Below are positions 35,239 through 43,004 of a stretch of 64,000 bases of DNA, one piece after another. The stretch's first letter is position 1, and every line of letters starts with the position of its first letter. Below the pieces are notes generated by a model. It worked only from the letters and a program-made list of their open reading frames with translations. It ran no database searches and was not told the origin of the DNA. Source of the DNA: Muribaculaceae bacterium Zag1 (GTDB taxonomy: Bacteria > Bacteroidota > Bacteroidia > Bacteroidales > Muribaculaceae); contig NWBJ01000136.1 of assembly GCA_002633115.1 (NCBI GenBank), positions 51,530 through 115,529 of the forward strand. The letters run 5' to 3'. The position numbers and the translations under genes are program-made.

Positions 35239-35246
35239 CAAAGTTA
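35239..35246 (-). promoter_or_regulatory. Promoter of the susC operon
   Basis: Minus-strand TAACTTTG followed by C, about 95 bp above the SusC start codon. Confidence 0.7.
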
Positions 35247-35302
35247 CGAATTAATAAAGGAAGCAGAAAGGGGTGGTAGAAGTGGGAGGTAGAAATGGAA
35301 AA

Positions 35303-35335
35303 AGGGCAATGCTTTGACTGTCAAAGCATTGCCCT
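35303..35335 (-). terminator. Terminator of the PUL regulator gene
   Basis: AGGGCAATGCTTTGA-CTG-TCAAAGCATTGCCCT, a perfect 15-bp stem. A T run follows on the minus strand, and the stop codon of the regulator is 68 bp upstream of it. Confidence 0.85.
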
Positions 35336-35403
35336 CGGTGGAGTAAGCAGTTTAGGTAACTTTTGGGAGGAGGGGAGAGAATTTGGATTCTTTGCTGAAA
35401 GGC

Positions 35404-37110
35404 TCAATCAGCGTGGGCGTGGCCCAGGTTTTTCACTCGGCGTATGAGCTGCTCCTTGTCAAGGCCCGAGAGATTGCGTATGCGCAGCATCTTGTTGTAC
35501 ACGGTCTGCGGGGCGCAGTGCAGCACGGTGGCAATCTTCATGCTGTCGGTGATGCCGAGGCGCACCAAGGCGAAGATGCGCAGCTCGGTGTTGAGCTGGT
35601 CAGGCTGCCGCAGGGTGATTTGCTCATTGGCTGGGAGCAGGGTATTGAAGTCGGCCACGAAGTCGGGATAGATGTTTAGGAAGATTGAGTCGAACTGGGC
35701 ATAGAAGTCCTTGAGTTCGTTTTGAGCCAGTTCGGTCGAGGCAGCCAGCGCCTGGGTGTCTTCATACTGCTTGGCCTTGAGCTTGCGCACCACCTGCTTG
35801 CGGAAATCGTTGCTGCGGTTGATGTAGGTCGAGCAGATCGAGAATATGTTGCCGATGCATTTCACCTTCACGATGTCGCTCTCGGCCAGACTCTCGTTGG
35901 CCTCTTGCAGCTGCTCGGTCACTTGGATGAGTTTGTCGTTGTTTTCAGCGAGCTTCATATAGGCGTGGGTCAATTGGCCCACTTTCTTTGAGAGCTCGTC
36001 GTTTGAACCATTGAGTTCTTTGTTGACCATGCTCAGTTTGCGTCCCTGTTGCCATATATAGAGGATGGCGCCAATTAGGATGATGATGAGGCCAATCAGG
36101 CCGTACATGAGCCAGCGCGACTGGCGCTGCAATCTGTCTACCTTTTCCTGATACATCTTTGAGATTTCGCTTTGCAACGTGGCCACGTGCAACACGCGCA
36201 CGCGATTTTTGAGCAACTCGGCGCATTGCAGGGCGTTCTCGATATAGCGGTAGGCTCGGCTCAGGTCGCCCTCTCGCTGCAGGATGGTGGCAAGCTCCTC
36301 GAGTGATGCTATGTCGCGGTTGGCAGTGCGGGCATCGGCCAGGGCCGAGAGAGTGAGGTAACGGATCTGATTCTCTTCATCGCCGATCGAGGCGTAGATT
36401 TGCGATATTGCCCAGGCCAAGCGAGCGTCTTGTCGCGAATCGTAGGCGCGGGCTGCCAGTACCGGTTCCAAGGCAGCCAGGACCTGAGGGATGGAATCGC
36501 CGGTAATCAGAGAGTTGTAAGCTTGGTAGTACCAGTAGTCGGGATGGGTTGGGCAAGCGGTGCTGGCAAGGGTCTGCAGTGTGCGCTTCACCTTGGCGGC
36601 TTGCTTGCTCGGTGCGGCCACGATGTCGCGGTATTGGTTCTCGTGGGTAGTCTGGTACACTTTTTGGTCGAGATAGGTCGAGTAGGACAAGGAGTCGAGA
36701 GCCAAAGTGTCGACTGCCTCCCATTGGGCGCGGCTCTGCTCCAGCAGTCCGGCAGCTGCCATGGCGTAGGCGTTGAGCAGGCGTATGTCGTTGGTGAGGT
36801 CGGCGCGCTTCAGGGCCTGTGCCACGCTCAGCGCCTCGCGGCCGTAGGCTTGGGCCGAATCGCTGTCGTACACGCTGTATTCGTCGAGCACCTTGCGCAG
36901 GTACCAGTACCTCTCTTCGGGCGATGAAGCCAGCTGCGCTTGATGCTTAAGCTGCTCGATGCGCATCTCTTTTTTGAGTTCGTGCTCGTGGGTCAGCTCC
37001 AGTTCATGGTCAAGCTGTCGCAAGAGCGCCTTGTTGCTTTGCGACATGCTCATAGCGCACAGGGGCGCCAGTATGAGTAAGAATAATAAGGTATAATTGT
37101 TATGTTTCAT
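35404..37110 (-). CDS. TPR/DUF6377 membrane-anchored transcription regulator of the PUL
   Basis: 568 aa from the ATG at 37110 (MKHNNYTLLFLLILAPLCAM, signal peptide). The longer track ORF only reads through the DUF2752 gene. A periplasmic helical-repeat (TPR-like) domain spans about residues 25-330, then one membrane helix (LIGLIIILIGAILYIW), a coiled coil (NKELNGSNDELSKKVGQL) and a cytoplasmic DUF6377 region ending in an HTH-like motif (MKIATVLHCAPQTVYNKMLRIR). Such hybrid regulators sense the sugar in the periplasm and control the adjacent susC operon. It overlaps the DUF2752 gene by 4 bp. Confidence 0.8.
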   Translation of the reverse strand: MKHNNYTLLFLLILAPLCAMSMSQSNKALLRQLDHELELTHEHELKKEMRIEQLKHQAQLASSPEERYWYLRKVLDEYSVYDSDSAQAYGREALSVAQALKRADLTNDIRLLNAYAMAAAGLLEQSRAQWEAVDTLALDSLSYSTYLDQKVYQTTHENQYRDIVAAPSKQAAKVKRTLQTLASTACPTHPDYWYYQAYNSLITGDSIPQVLAALEPVLAARAYDSRQDARLAWAISQIYASIGDEENQIRYLTLSALADARTANRDIASLEELATILQREGDLSRAYRYIENALQCAELLKNRVRVLHVATLQSEISKMYQEKVDRLQRQSRWLMYGLIGLIIILIGAILYIWQQGRKLSMVNKELNGSNDELSKKVGQLTHAYMKLAENNDKLIQVTEQLQEANESLAESDIVKVKCIGNIFSICSTYINRSNDFRKQVVRKLKAKQYEDTQALAASTELAQNELKDFYAQFDSIFLNIYPDFVADFNTLLPANEQITLRQPDQLNTELRIFALVRLGITDSMKIATVLHCAPQTVYNKMLRIRNLSGLDKEQLIRRVKNLGHAHAD

Positions 37111-37490
37111 AAGTCGAGGAGGTTGCGGGCTATCCACCAGATGAAGAATAGCGCAGCGTAAGACAATAATACCCAGGGCTGGAATACCCAGGAGCGGATT
37201 CGGGCCGCTGTGGCCGAGGCCGACAGTGAGGCGTAAGCGGCAGCCGCGAGCAGGGGCAGCGACACCAGCATGAAATAATTGTGGCGCAATGCCTCGATGG
37301 GATGGCCGTGGAGCAGCGCATGCAGAGCGCGGGTAGACCCGCAACTCGGGCACCGCAGCCCCGTGAAATGATGCCACCAGCATCGGGGCAGCCACCAGGT
37401 GTGCTGGGGGTCGGCGCCGTATGCCACAAAACATACGACGAGGGCCGCAACCAAGGCGACCAGTGCCCATATATGACGATTAACGACCAA
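37107..37490 (-). CDS. DUF2752 small membrane protein
   Basis: 127 aa with three hydrophobic stretches. The family signature CPSCGSTRALHALLHGHP (about residues 47-64) contains the conserved Cys pair and Arg. Function unknown. It is translationally coupled (ATGA) to the downstream PUL regulator, although DUF2752 genes are also common elsewhere. Confidence 0.8.
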   Translation of the reverse strand: MVVNRHIWALVALVAALVVCFVAYGADPQHTWWLPRCWWHHFTGLRCPSCGSTRALHALLHGHPIEALRHNYFMLVSLPLLAAAAYASLSASATAARIRSWVFQPWVLLSYAALFFIWWIARNLLDL

Positions 37491-37532
37491 AATAACGCAA
37501 AAAGTATTTTAACACCCCAAAGTTAGGAAAAA

Positions 37533-37564
37533 TTTGTGAGAATGAAAAAAAATTCGTAACTTTG
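37533..37564 (+). promoter_or_regulatory. Promoter of rpsP
   Basis: TTTG at 37533-37536, 20-bp gap, TAACTTTG at 37557-37564. A small hairpin CGTTGA/TCAACG lies at the expected transcript start (37568-37583). Confidence 0.8.
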
Positions 37565-37617
37565 CGCCGTTGAAAAATCAACGACAATACAAAACCAATA
37601 AAAACAAACCAAGTTAG

Positions 37618-38145
37618 ATGGCAACAAAAATTAGACTGCAACGTCATGGTCGCAAGAACTATGCGTTCTATCCTATTGTTATCGCCGATAGCAGGGCACC
37701 ACGAGATGGTAGATTTATTGAAAGGATAGGTTCCTATAATCCGAACACTAATCCTGCTACAATCACTCTAAACTTCGAGCGGGCTTTGTATTGGGTCAAC
37801 GTAGGAGCACAACCCACCGAGACAGTGCGCACCATCCTCTCGCACGAGGGTGTGCTGCTGATGAAACACCTGCAGGGAGGCGTCAAGAAGGGCGCTTTCG
37901 ACGAGGCTGAAGCACAGCGCCGTTTCGACGCCTGGAAGAAAGCTCGCCAGGCCAAGGTCGACAAGATGAAAGTGAGCATGGCCAGCAAGAAAGAGGAAGA
38001 TGCTAAGGCACGCCTCGAGGCTGAGCAGGCCAAGAACAAAGCCAAGGCTGCTGCCGTGGCTAAGAAGAAAGCCGAACTCGCTGCCGCTAAGGCAGAGGCT
38101 GAGGCTGCTCCCGCCGCTGAAGAGGCAGCTCCCGCTGCTGAATAA
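37618..38145 (+). CDS. rpsP: 30S ribosomal protein S16 with Ala/Lys/Glu-rich C-terminal extension
   Basis: 175 aa. Residues 1-80 are ordinary S16 ([51 protein letters not shown]). After residue 85 comes an extension of about 90 residues, rich in Lys, Ala and Glu and predicted to be helical ([20 protein letters not shown]), ending in AAPAAE repeats. Long S16 tails are common in Bacteroidetes. It is a single-gene unit with a strong promoter and terminator. Confidence 0.95.
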   Translation: MATKIRLQRHGRKNYAFYPIVIADSRAPRDGRFIERIGSYNPNTNPATITLNFERALYWVNVGAQPTETVRTILSHEGVLLMKHLQGGVKKGAFDEAEAQRRFDAWKKARQAKVDKMKVSMASKKEEDAKARLEAEQAKNKAKAAAVAKKKAELAAAKAEAEAAPAAEEAAPAAE

Positions 38146-38172
38146 TTCGGCCATTCCATCGCCAACCTATCA

Positions 38173-38204
38173 AGCTCTTGCTGCCGACCACGGCTCCAAG
38201 AGCT
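38173..38204 (+). terminator. rpsP terminator
   Basis: AGCTCTTG...CAAGAGCT stem followed by seven T. Confidence 0.85.
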
Positions 38205-38279
38205 TTTTTTTGAACCAATATATTCATTTTGCAAAGAAAAATGTGTAAATTTGCACTCTAATACATTCACTCGCAAAGC

Positions 38280-38825
38280 ATGGAGCATAAACCGCGCAAC
38301 GTATACCACCGAGGGGCCATGGATGGCCTGGCTATGGGAGCTTACCTGACTCTCATCTTTTTTGTGCAAGTCCTGGGCTTGCACTCTGGCATAATGCTGC
38401 TCGCGAGCGAAGTGTTGATTTTGGGCGTGCCGGTGCTCGCCTACATACTTTTGCGCCGAGCCTATCTGCAAGAGGGCCCGACATATCAATATTCAGCCAT
38501 CTGGATGCAGGGAATCACGATGTTTATCTGCGGATGCTTGATTTTGGGCCTAATAGCCTACATCTTCTTCAGATTCATCCGGCCTACCTTCATCGCCGAG
38601 CTGGTTGAGACTGTGGCCAACGTGTATCGGTCGCTTGGCACCGAGGAGGGCGACCGCCTGGCCCGCATTTTCCAAAACATGGAGCAGCGCCATCTGCTGC
38701 CCAAGCCCATTGAGTTTGCCTTCAGCATGATGTGGGTTGGGAGCTTTGCCGGGGCGATGCTGTCGATGGTGCTGGCTGGGCTGCTCAAGCTCACCTGCCG
38801 CAAGAAGATGCGCATACCCAAGTAG
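38280..38825 (+). CDS. DUF4199 membrane protein
   Basis: 181 aa with four membrane helices and a conserved soluble loop between helices 3 and 4 (ETVANVYRSLGTEEGDRLAR). This matches DUF4199, a Bacteroidetes family of unknown function that commonly precedes a GT2 gene, as here. Promoter TAAATTTG at 38246-38253. The downstream GT2 starts about 57 bp later and is probably co-transcribed. Confidence 0.8.
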   Translation: MEHKPRNVYHRGAMDGLAMGAYLTLIFFVQVLGLHSGIMLLASEVLILGVPVLAYILLRRAYLQEGPTYQYSAIWMQGITMFICGCLILGLIAYIFFRFIRPTFIAELVETVANVYRSLGTEEGDRLARIFQNMEQRHLLPKPIEFAFSMMWVGSFAGAMLSMVLAGLLKLTCRKKMRIPK

Positions 38826-38881
38826 ACCCTCTCCTCCCCTCCCCAGTTACTTATTACTCATTCCTTATTACTTGTATAGGT

Positions 38882-39835
38882 TTGGACATATCGTTAGTAA
38901 TACCATTATATAATGAAGCTGAATCGCTGCCTGAGCTGCAGCAGTGGATCCATCGGGTGATGGATGAGCACGGCTTTGAATACGAGGCCATCTATGTCGA
39001 CGATGGCAGCACCGATGATTCGTGGCAAGTGATTCAGCGCCTCAGGGAGCAGTATCCCAATGAGGTGAGGGGAGTGTCGTTTCGCCGCAATTACGGCAAG
39101 TCGCCCGCTCTCAACACCGGGTTTGCCCGCGCCCAGGGGCGCGTGGTCATTACTATGGATGCCGACCTGCAAGACAGCCCCGATGAGATACCTGAGCTGT
39201 ACCGCATGGTCACCGAGGATGGCTACGACTTGGTGTCGGGGTACAAGAAGAAACGCTACGACCCACTGTCAAAGACCATACCCACCAAGCTATTCAACGC
39301 TACGGCTCGCAAGGTGAGCGGCATCAAGAATCTGCACGATTTCAATTGCGGCCTCAAAGCATACCGCGCCGAGGTGGTAAAGCGCATTGAGCTCGGGGCC
39401 GATATGCACCGCTACATACCCTATCTGGCCAAGCTGGCCGGATTCAATCGCATAGGCGAGAAGGTGGTGCAGCATCAGGCGCGCAAATACGGCAAGACCA
39501 AATTCGGCCTCGACCGTTTTGTCAACGGCTATCTCGACCTGGCTACCCTATGGTTTACGGGCAAATTTGGCAAGAAGCCGATGCATTTGTTCGGGCTGCT
39601 TGGGTCGCTGATGTTTTTCCTTGGATTCGTAGCTGTGGCTATTGTGGGCTTTGTCAAGCTCTACAATATGCACCATGGCAATCCCTATACATTGGTTACC
39701 AATTCGCCTTATTTCTACTTGGCATTGACGTTGATGCTGCTGGGGTCGCAGCTGTTCCTGGCTGGATTCTTGGGCGAATTGATAGCACGCAACTCCCCAA
39801 CCCGCAATTCTTACGAAATACAAGAAGAGATATAA
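38882..39835 (+). CDS. GT2 glycosyltransferase with C-terminal membrane helices (DPM1/GtrB-like)
   Basis: 317 aa if translation begins at the TTG at 38882 (L/M-DISLVIPLYNEAESLP). The long track ORF reads back into DUF4199, and no ATG lies near the domain start. GT-A motifs: AIYVDDGSTDDSW, VVITMDADLQDSPDE (metal-binding DAD) and QHQARKYGKTKFGLDR before two C-terminal membrane helices. It probably makes a polyprenyl-phosphate sugar for envelope glycans. A low-complexity 'ttattact' repeat separates it from DUF4199. Confidence 0.8.
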   Translation: MDISLVIPLYNEAESLPELQQWIHRVMDEHGFEYEAIYVDDGSTDDSWQVIQRLREQYPNEVRGVSFRRNYGKSPALNTGFARAQGRVVITMDADLQDSPDEIPELYRMVTEDGYDLVSGYKKKRYDPLSKTIPTKLFNATARKVSGIKNLHDFNCGLKAYRAEVVKRIELGADMHRYIPYLAKLAGFNRIGEKVVQHQARKYGKTKFGLDRFVNGYLDLATLWFTGKFGKKPMHLFGLLGSLMFFLGFVAVAIVGFVKLYNMHHGNPYTLVTNSPYFYLALTLMLLGSQLFLAGFLGELIARNSPTRNSYEIQEEI

Positions 39836-39870
39836 AGTAAGTAATAAGTAATGAGGAATAAGTAACAAGT

Positions 39871-39907
39871 AGGGCAGTCGAGTGCCACGCGGTTTCACCT
39901 CGGCGGT
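39871..39907. repeat. Dispersed repeat, copy 2
   Basis: AGTGCCACGCGGTTTCACC core, reverse-complement of 30531-30572 with two differences over about 35 bp. Here it sits between the GT2 and nitroreductase genes, again next to 'taagtaat' low-complexity sequence. Confidence 0.6.
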
Positions 39908-39930
39908 ATCCGCCTATAAATATATATAAT

Positions 39931-40446
39931 ATGGAAGATTTTGATTTCATAGGCCTATGCGAGCGGCGCTATTCTTGCCGCAACTATTCAGACCTGAAGA
40001 TAGAGAAGGAAACTCTGGATACTATACTGCGCGCCGCACAGTTGGCTCCATCGGCTTGCAATCGTCAGCCTTGGAGATTTTACATTGTCGAGGATGCCGA
40101 TAAGCGCGCCGAGTTGTTGGCCAAGTCAAAGCCGGCATTCCTGGCCGCACCGGTGGTGATAGCTGCTGTGGGGCTGCATGATGTGGCTTGGCATCGCCCA
40201 TCAGATGGCAAGGATCATACCGACATCGATGTGGCCATCGCCGTAGAGCACATCTGCTTGGCAGCAGCCGACCAGGGCGTGGGCAGTTGCTGGGTGTGCT
40301 CGTTTGATGTCGAGGCCGCTCGCCGAGTGCTCAAGCTCACCGAGGGCGAGGAGCCGATTGCGCTCATACCTCTGGGTTATCCCTCTGATGCCGCAATCCC
40401 CAACAAAGACCGCAAACCTCTACACGAAATCATTAGGCATGCGTAA
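39931..40446 (+). CDS. Nitroreductase-family flavoprotein
   Basis: 171 aa. FMN-binding signs: ERRYSCRNYSD near the N-terminus, LAPSACNRQPWRFYIV, and GVGSCWVCSFDVEAARRVL with IALIPLGYPSD near the C-terminus. It is a short member of the NAD(P)H:FMN oxidoreductase-like nitroreductase family. Substrate unknown. It overlaps the next gene by 8 bp. Confidence 0.85.
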   Translation: MEDFDFIGLCERRYSCRNYSDLKIEKETLDTILRAAQLAPSACNRQPWRFYIVEDADKRAELLAKSKPAFLAAPVVIAAVGLHDVAWHRPSDGKDHTDIDVAIAVEHICLAAADQGVGSCWVCSFDVEAARRVLKLTEGEEPIALIPLGYPSDAAIPNKDRKPLHEIIRHA

Positions 40447-41050
40447 TAGCCGCATTGGCATATTCCTAATCGCGCTGCTGATGCTGGCAGCTGCCGCTTG
40501 TAACTCATCGGGCTGCTTGGAGAATCGCAACTCTGTGCCTTTGGCCGGATTTTACGATGCTTCGACTGGCAGCGCCATCACCCTCGACTCGGTGCAAATC
40601 ACCGGCTTGGGCATGGCCGATGATGACCCGCTCTCGGCAGCTGGCACAAGCATCAGCTCGATATACTTGCCGATGCGGTCGACCGAGCAATCGACAACCT
40701 GGATCTTCAGTTACAAATGGTCGTATCTCGACTATCCGCAGCTGTGCGACACTCTGAGCTTTGACTATGAGTCGACCCCGTATTTCGCCTCAAACGACTG
40801 CGGTGTGATTTACAAGTATCTGATCACCCATTTCAGCTACACTACCCATCTGATTGATTCGGTCGCTCTGTCCGACTCTCTGATCACCAATGTCGATATC
40901 GAGCAGATACAGATTTATTTCCGCACTGCTACCGATGATGACGAGGGCGATGAGGAAGAAGAGGTTGAGGAAGATAACAGCGAAGACGAGGACGAGGGCA
41001 CTGATGAGGATGACGGCAGTGAGGATGAGGAAGGAGGCGACGATGAGTAG
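40439..41050 (+). CDS. DUF6452 lipoprotein with acidic tail
   Basis: 203 aa from the ATG at 40439; the track start is upstream inside the nitroreductase. Lipoprotein-like signal (IGIFLIALLMLAAAAC), a beta-rich DUF6452 domain, and a C-terminal tail of about 45 residues that is almost all Glu and Asp. DUF6452 is regularly paired with DUF6048 in Bacteroidetes, as here (8-bp overlap), suggesting a shared envelope function that is not known. Confidence 0.75.
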   Translation: MRNSRIGIFLIALLMLAAAACNSSGCLENRNSVPLAGFYDASTGSAITLDSVQITGLGMADDDPLSAAGTSISSIYLPMRSTEQSTTWIFSYKWSYLDYPQLCDTLSFDYESTPYFASNDCGVIYKYLITHFSYTTHLIDSVALSDSLITNVDIEQIQIYFRTATDDDEGDEEEEVEEDNSEDEDEGTDEDDGSEDEEGGDDE

Positions 41051-42023
41051 GGCTCGAATCATAGCTGCCATAGTGGCGGTGCTCTGCTTGGTCACTGCTT
41101 TGTCGGGTTGGAGTCAACGCAAGGTGACGCCCATCAACACGCCGGCTACCGCTACGCAGCCTATCAATGAGTTTGGCAACGACACTGCCCGCATCAATGC
41201 GCGCATGCGCGCCACGATGGTGCACTATCACGATGAGAATGGCAATGTGATATATGTCGACACCATCACGGGTCGCGAGTGGCGCGACTCTACAGCCATG
41301 AAAGCCAAGAAGCCTATGCAATACCCCCTGTGGCATGCAGTGAGCGTAGGCGTGGATATCTGGAACCCGGTGATGCGAGCCTTTGGTCAGCATTTCGGCC
41401 TTATAGATTTTTCGGCCCAGCTGAGCATACACAATCGCTACAAGCCAGTGTTTGAGACTGGCCTGGGCTTGGCCAACAATACCCCGGCTGACAACAACTT
41501 TACCTACAAGTCGCCCCTGAGTGTCTATTTCCGCTTGGGCATGGACTATAATTTCCTATACAATTCCTCGCCCGACTATCAGTTCCTGGGCGGTCTGCGC
41601 TTCGGCTTCTCGCCTTTCAGCTATTCAATCGAGGATATCACTATCTCATCGACCTATTGGGATCTGGATGCGCATCCCACCATACCGGCGCAGCATGCCA
41701 CCGTGCTGTGGTGGGAAGTGGCCATAGGTCTGCGCGTGAAGCTATGGGGGCCTATCTCGGCTGGATGGACATTCCGATTCCACAGCATAATGCACGATTA
41801 CAAGGGCGAATACGGACGCCCATGGTACATACCCGGCTATGGCTCGCGCGGCGGTGCCATCAATGGCTCATTCACTATCGCCTACACGATACCGCTGAAC
41901 AAAAAGCAGCCCCCCAAGGTTAATTTAAGTGAAGACAATTCCACTCTCTATTTCCCAGAAGACACTGGGCAGCCTAATCCCGAGCAGATTTATCAGGGCA
42001 AGGATGCGCAGAACCCAGAGTAG
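41043..42023 (+). CDS. DUF6048 outer-membrane-type protein
   Basis: 326 aa from the ATG at 41043. Signal peptide ends LSGWSQ. The rest alternates short beta strands (WHAVSVGVDIWNPVMRAFG, SVYFRLGMDYNFLYNSS, WWEVAIGLRVKLWGPISAGW), suggesting a small beta-barrel. It matches DUF6048. It follows DUF6452 with an ATGAGTAG overlap, so the two are very likely made together. Confidence 0.75.
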   Translation: MSRARIIAAIVAVLCLVTALSGWSQRKVTPINTPATATQPINEFGNDTARINARMRATMVHYHDENGNVIYVDTITGREWRDSTAMKAKKPMQYPLWHAVSVGVDIWNPVMRAFGQHFGLIDFSAQLSIHNRYKPVFETGLGLANNTPADNNFTYKSPLSVYFRLGMDYNFLYNSSPDYQFLGGLRFGFSPFSYSIEDITISSTYWDLDAHPTIPAQHATVLWWEVAIGLRVKLWGPISAGWTFRFHSIMHDYKGEYGRPWYIPGYGSRGGAINGSFTIAYTIPLNKKQPPKVNLSEDNSTLYFPEDTGQPNPEQIYQGKDAQNPE

Positions 42024-42130
42024 GGGGAGCAATTCACAATTCACAATTCAGAATGCACAATGCATTTATTGGTGATGTGTGGATTCAGAGGCGGAATTGT
42101 GAATTTTGAATTGTGAATTTTGAATTGATT

Positions 42131-42868
42131 ATGAAGCGGATTGTGATTGTAGGGGCGAGCAGCGGCATAGGGCGGCGCATCGCCATAGATTTTGCCCGCA
42201 AGGGCTGGGGAGTGGCAATAGCCGCTCGCCGTGAAGAGAAGCTTAAAGAGGTGGCGGACCTGTTTCCCGATCAAATCGAGTATGAGGCTATCGATGTGAC
42301 CGCGCAAGATGCGGTGACACGCTTCAACAATTTGATTGAGCGCAACGGAGGCATGGATGTGCTGCTTTTTGCTTCGGGCGTTGGGTTTGCAAATCCCGAA
42401 TTGCGCCAGGGCCTCGATGATGAGATCCTGGCTGTCAATGTCAAGGGATTTACTAAAATCATCAATGCGGCATACAAGTACTATAAGAATACTGAGAATG
42501 TAGGGCGCGGTCGCATAGCCGCCATAACCTCGGTGGCTGGCACTAAGGGATTGGGAATTGCGCCAACTTACAGTGCCTCAAAGCGCTATCAGCAGACTTA
42601 TCTCCAGGCCATCGACCAATTGGCCCATTTGCAATGCGTGGCAGTCGATGTCACGGATATCCGACCGGGATTTATACGCACAGCGCTGCTGGATCCCCAC
42701 AAGCAGTATCCATTGACCATGGCTGTCGACTACGCCGCACCGCTTATCGAGAAGGCTATCGAGCGCGGTTGCCGCGTGGCCACCATCGACTGGCGTTGGG
42801 GCCTCATCGAGGGCCTGTGGCGCCTAATCCCCAATTGCATCTGGCCCTTGCTACCCATCAAAGTGTAA
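42131..42868 (+). CDS. Short-chain dehydrogenase/reductase
   Basis: 245 aa from the ATG at 42131 (MKRIVIVGASSGIGRRIA); the six upstream residues in the track derive from low-complexity DNA. NAD(P) motif GASSGIG, catalytic SVAG...YSASK(RY) with Ser, Tyr and Lys, and RPGFIRTALLD. The C-terminus has a hydrophobic stretch (GLIEGLWRLIPNCIWPLL), suggesting membrane association. Substrate unknown. Confidence 0.88.
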   Translation: MKRIVIVGASSGIGRRIAIDFARKGWGVAIAARREEKLKEVADLFPDQIEYEAIDVTAQDAVTRFNNLIERNGGMDVLLFASGVGFANPELRQGLDDEILAVNVKGFTKIINAAYKYYKNTENVGRGRIAAITSVAGTKGLGIAPTYSASKRYQQTYLQAIDQLAHLQCVAVDVTDIRPGFIRTALLDPHKQYPLTMAVDYAAPLIEKAIERGCRVATIDWRWGLIEGLWRLIPNCIWPLLPIKV

Positions 42869-42893
42869 ATGAAAAATGAAAAGTGAATAATGA

Positions 42894-42932
42894 AAAAATG
42901 GCCATCCGGATTGAGCCCGGATGGCCATTTTT
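42894..42932. terminator. Terminator hairpin, same core as 24515-24579
   Basis: AAAAATGGCCATCCGG-ATTGAGC-CCGGATGGCCATTTTT between the convergent SDR and GH35 genes. A half copy (ATCCGGATGGCCATTTTT) follows at 42967-42985. Confidence 0.85.
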
Positions 42933-43004
42933 ATATTTCCCATCAAAATACTCCTACGGGGTAGCTATCCGGATGGCCATTTTTCATTATTCATTATTCG
43001 TTTT

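Noticed and set aside
37111-37470. Extended start of the PUL regulator
   Set aside because: The extension is another frame of the DUF2752 gene; the true signal peptide starts at 37110.
38732-38881. Extended N-terminus of the GT2 at 38882
   Set aside because: It overlaps DUF4199 in another frame and includes low-complexity satellite; the domain starts at DISLVIP.
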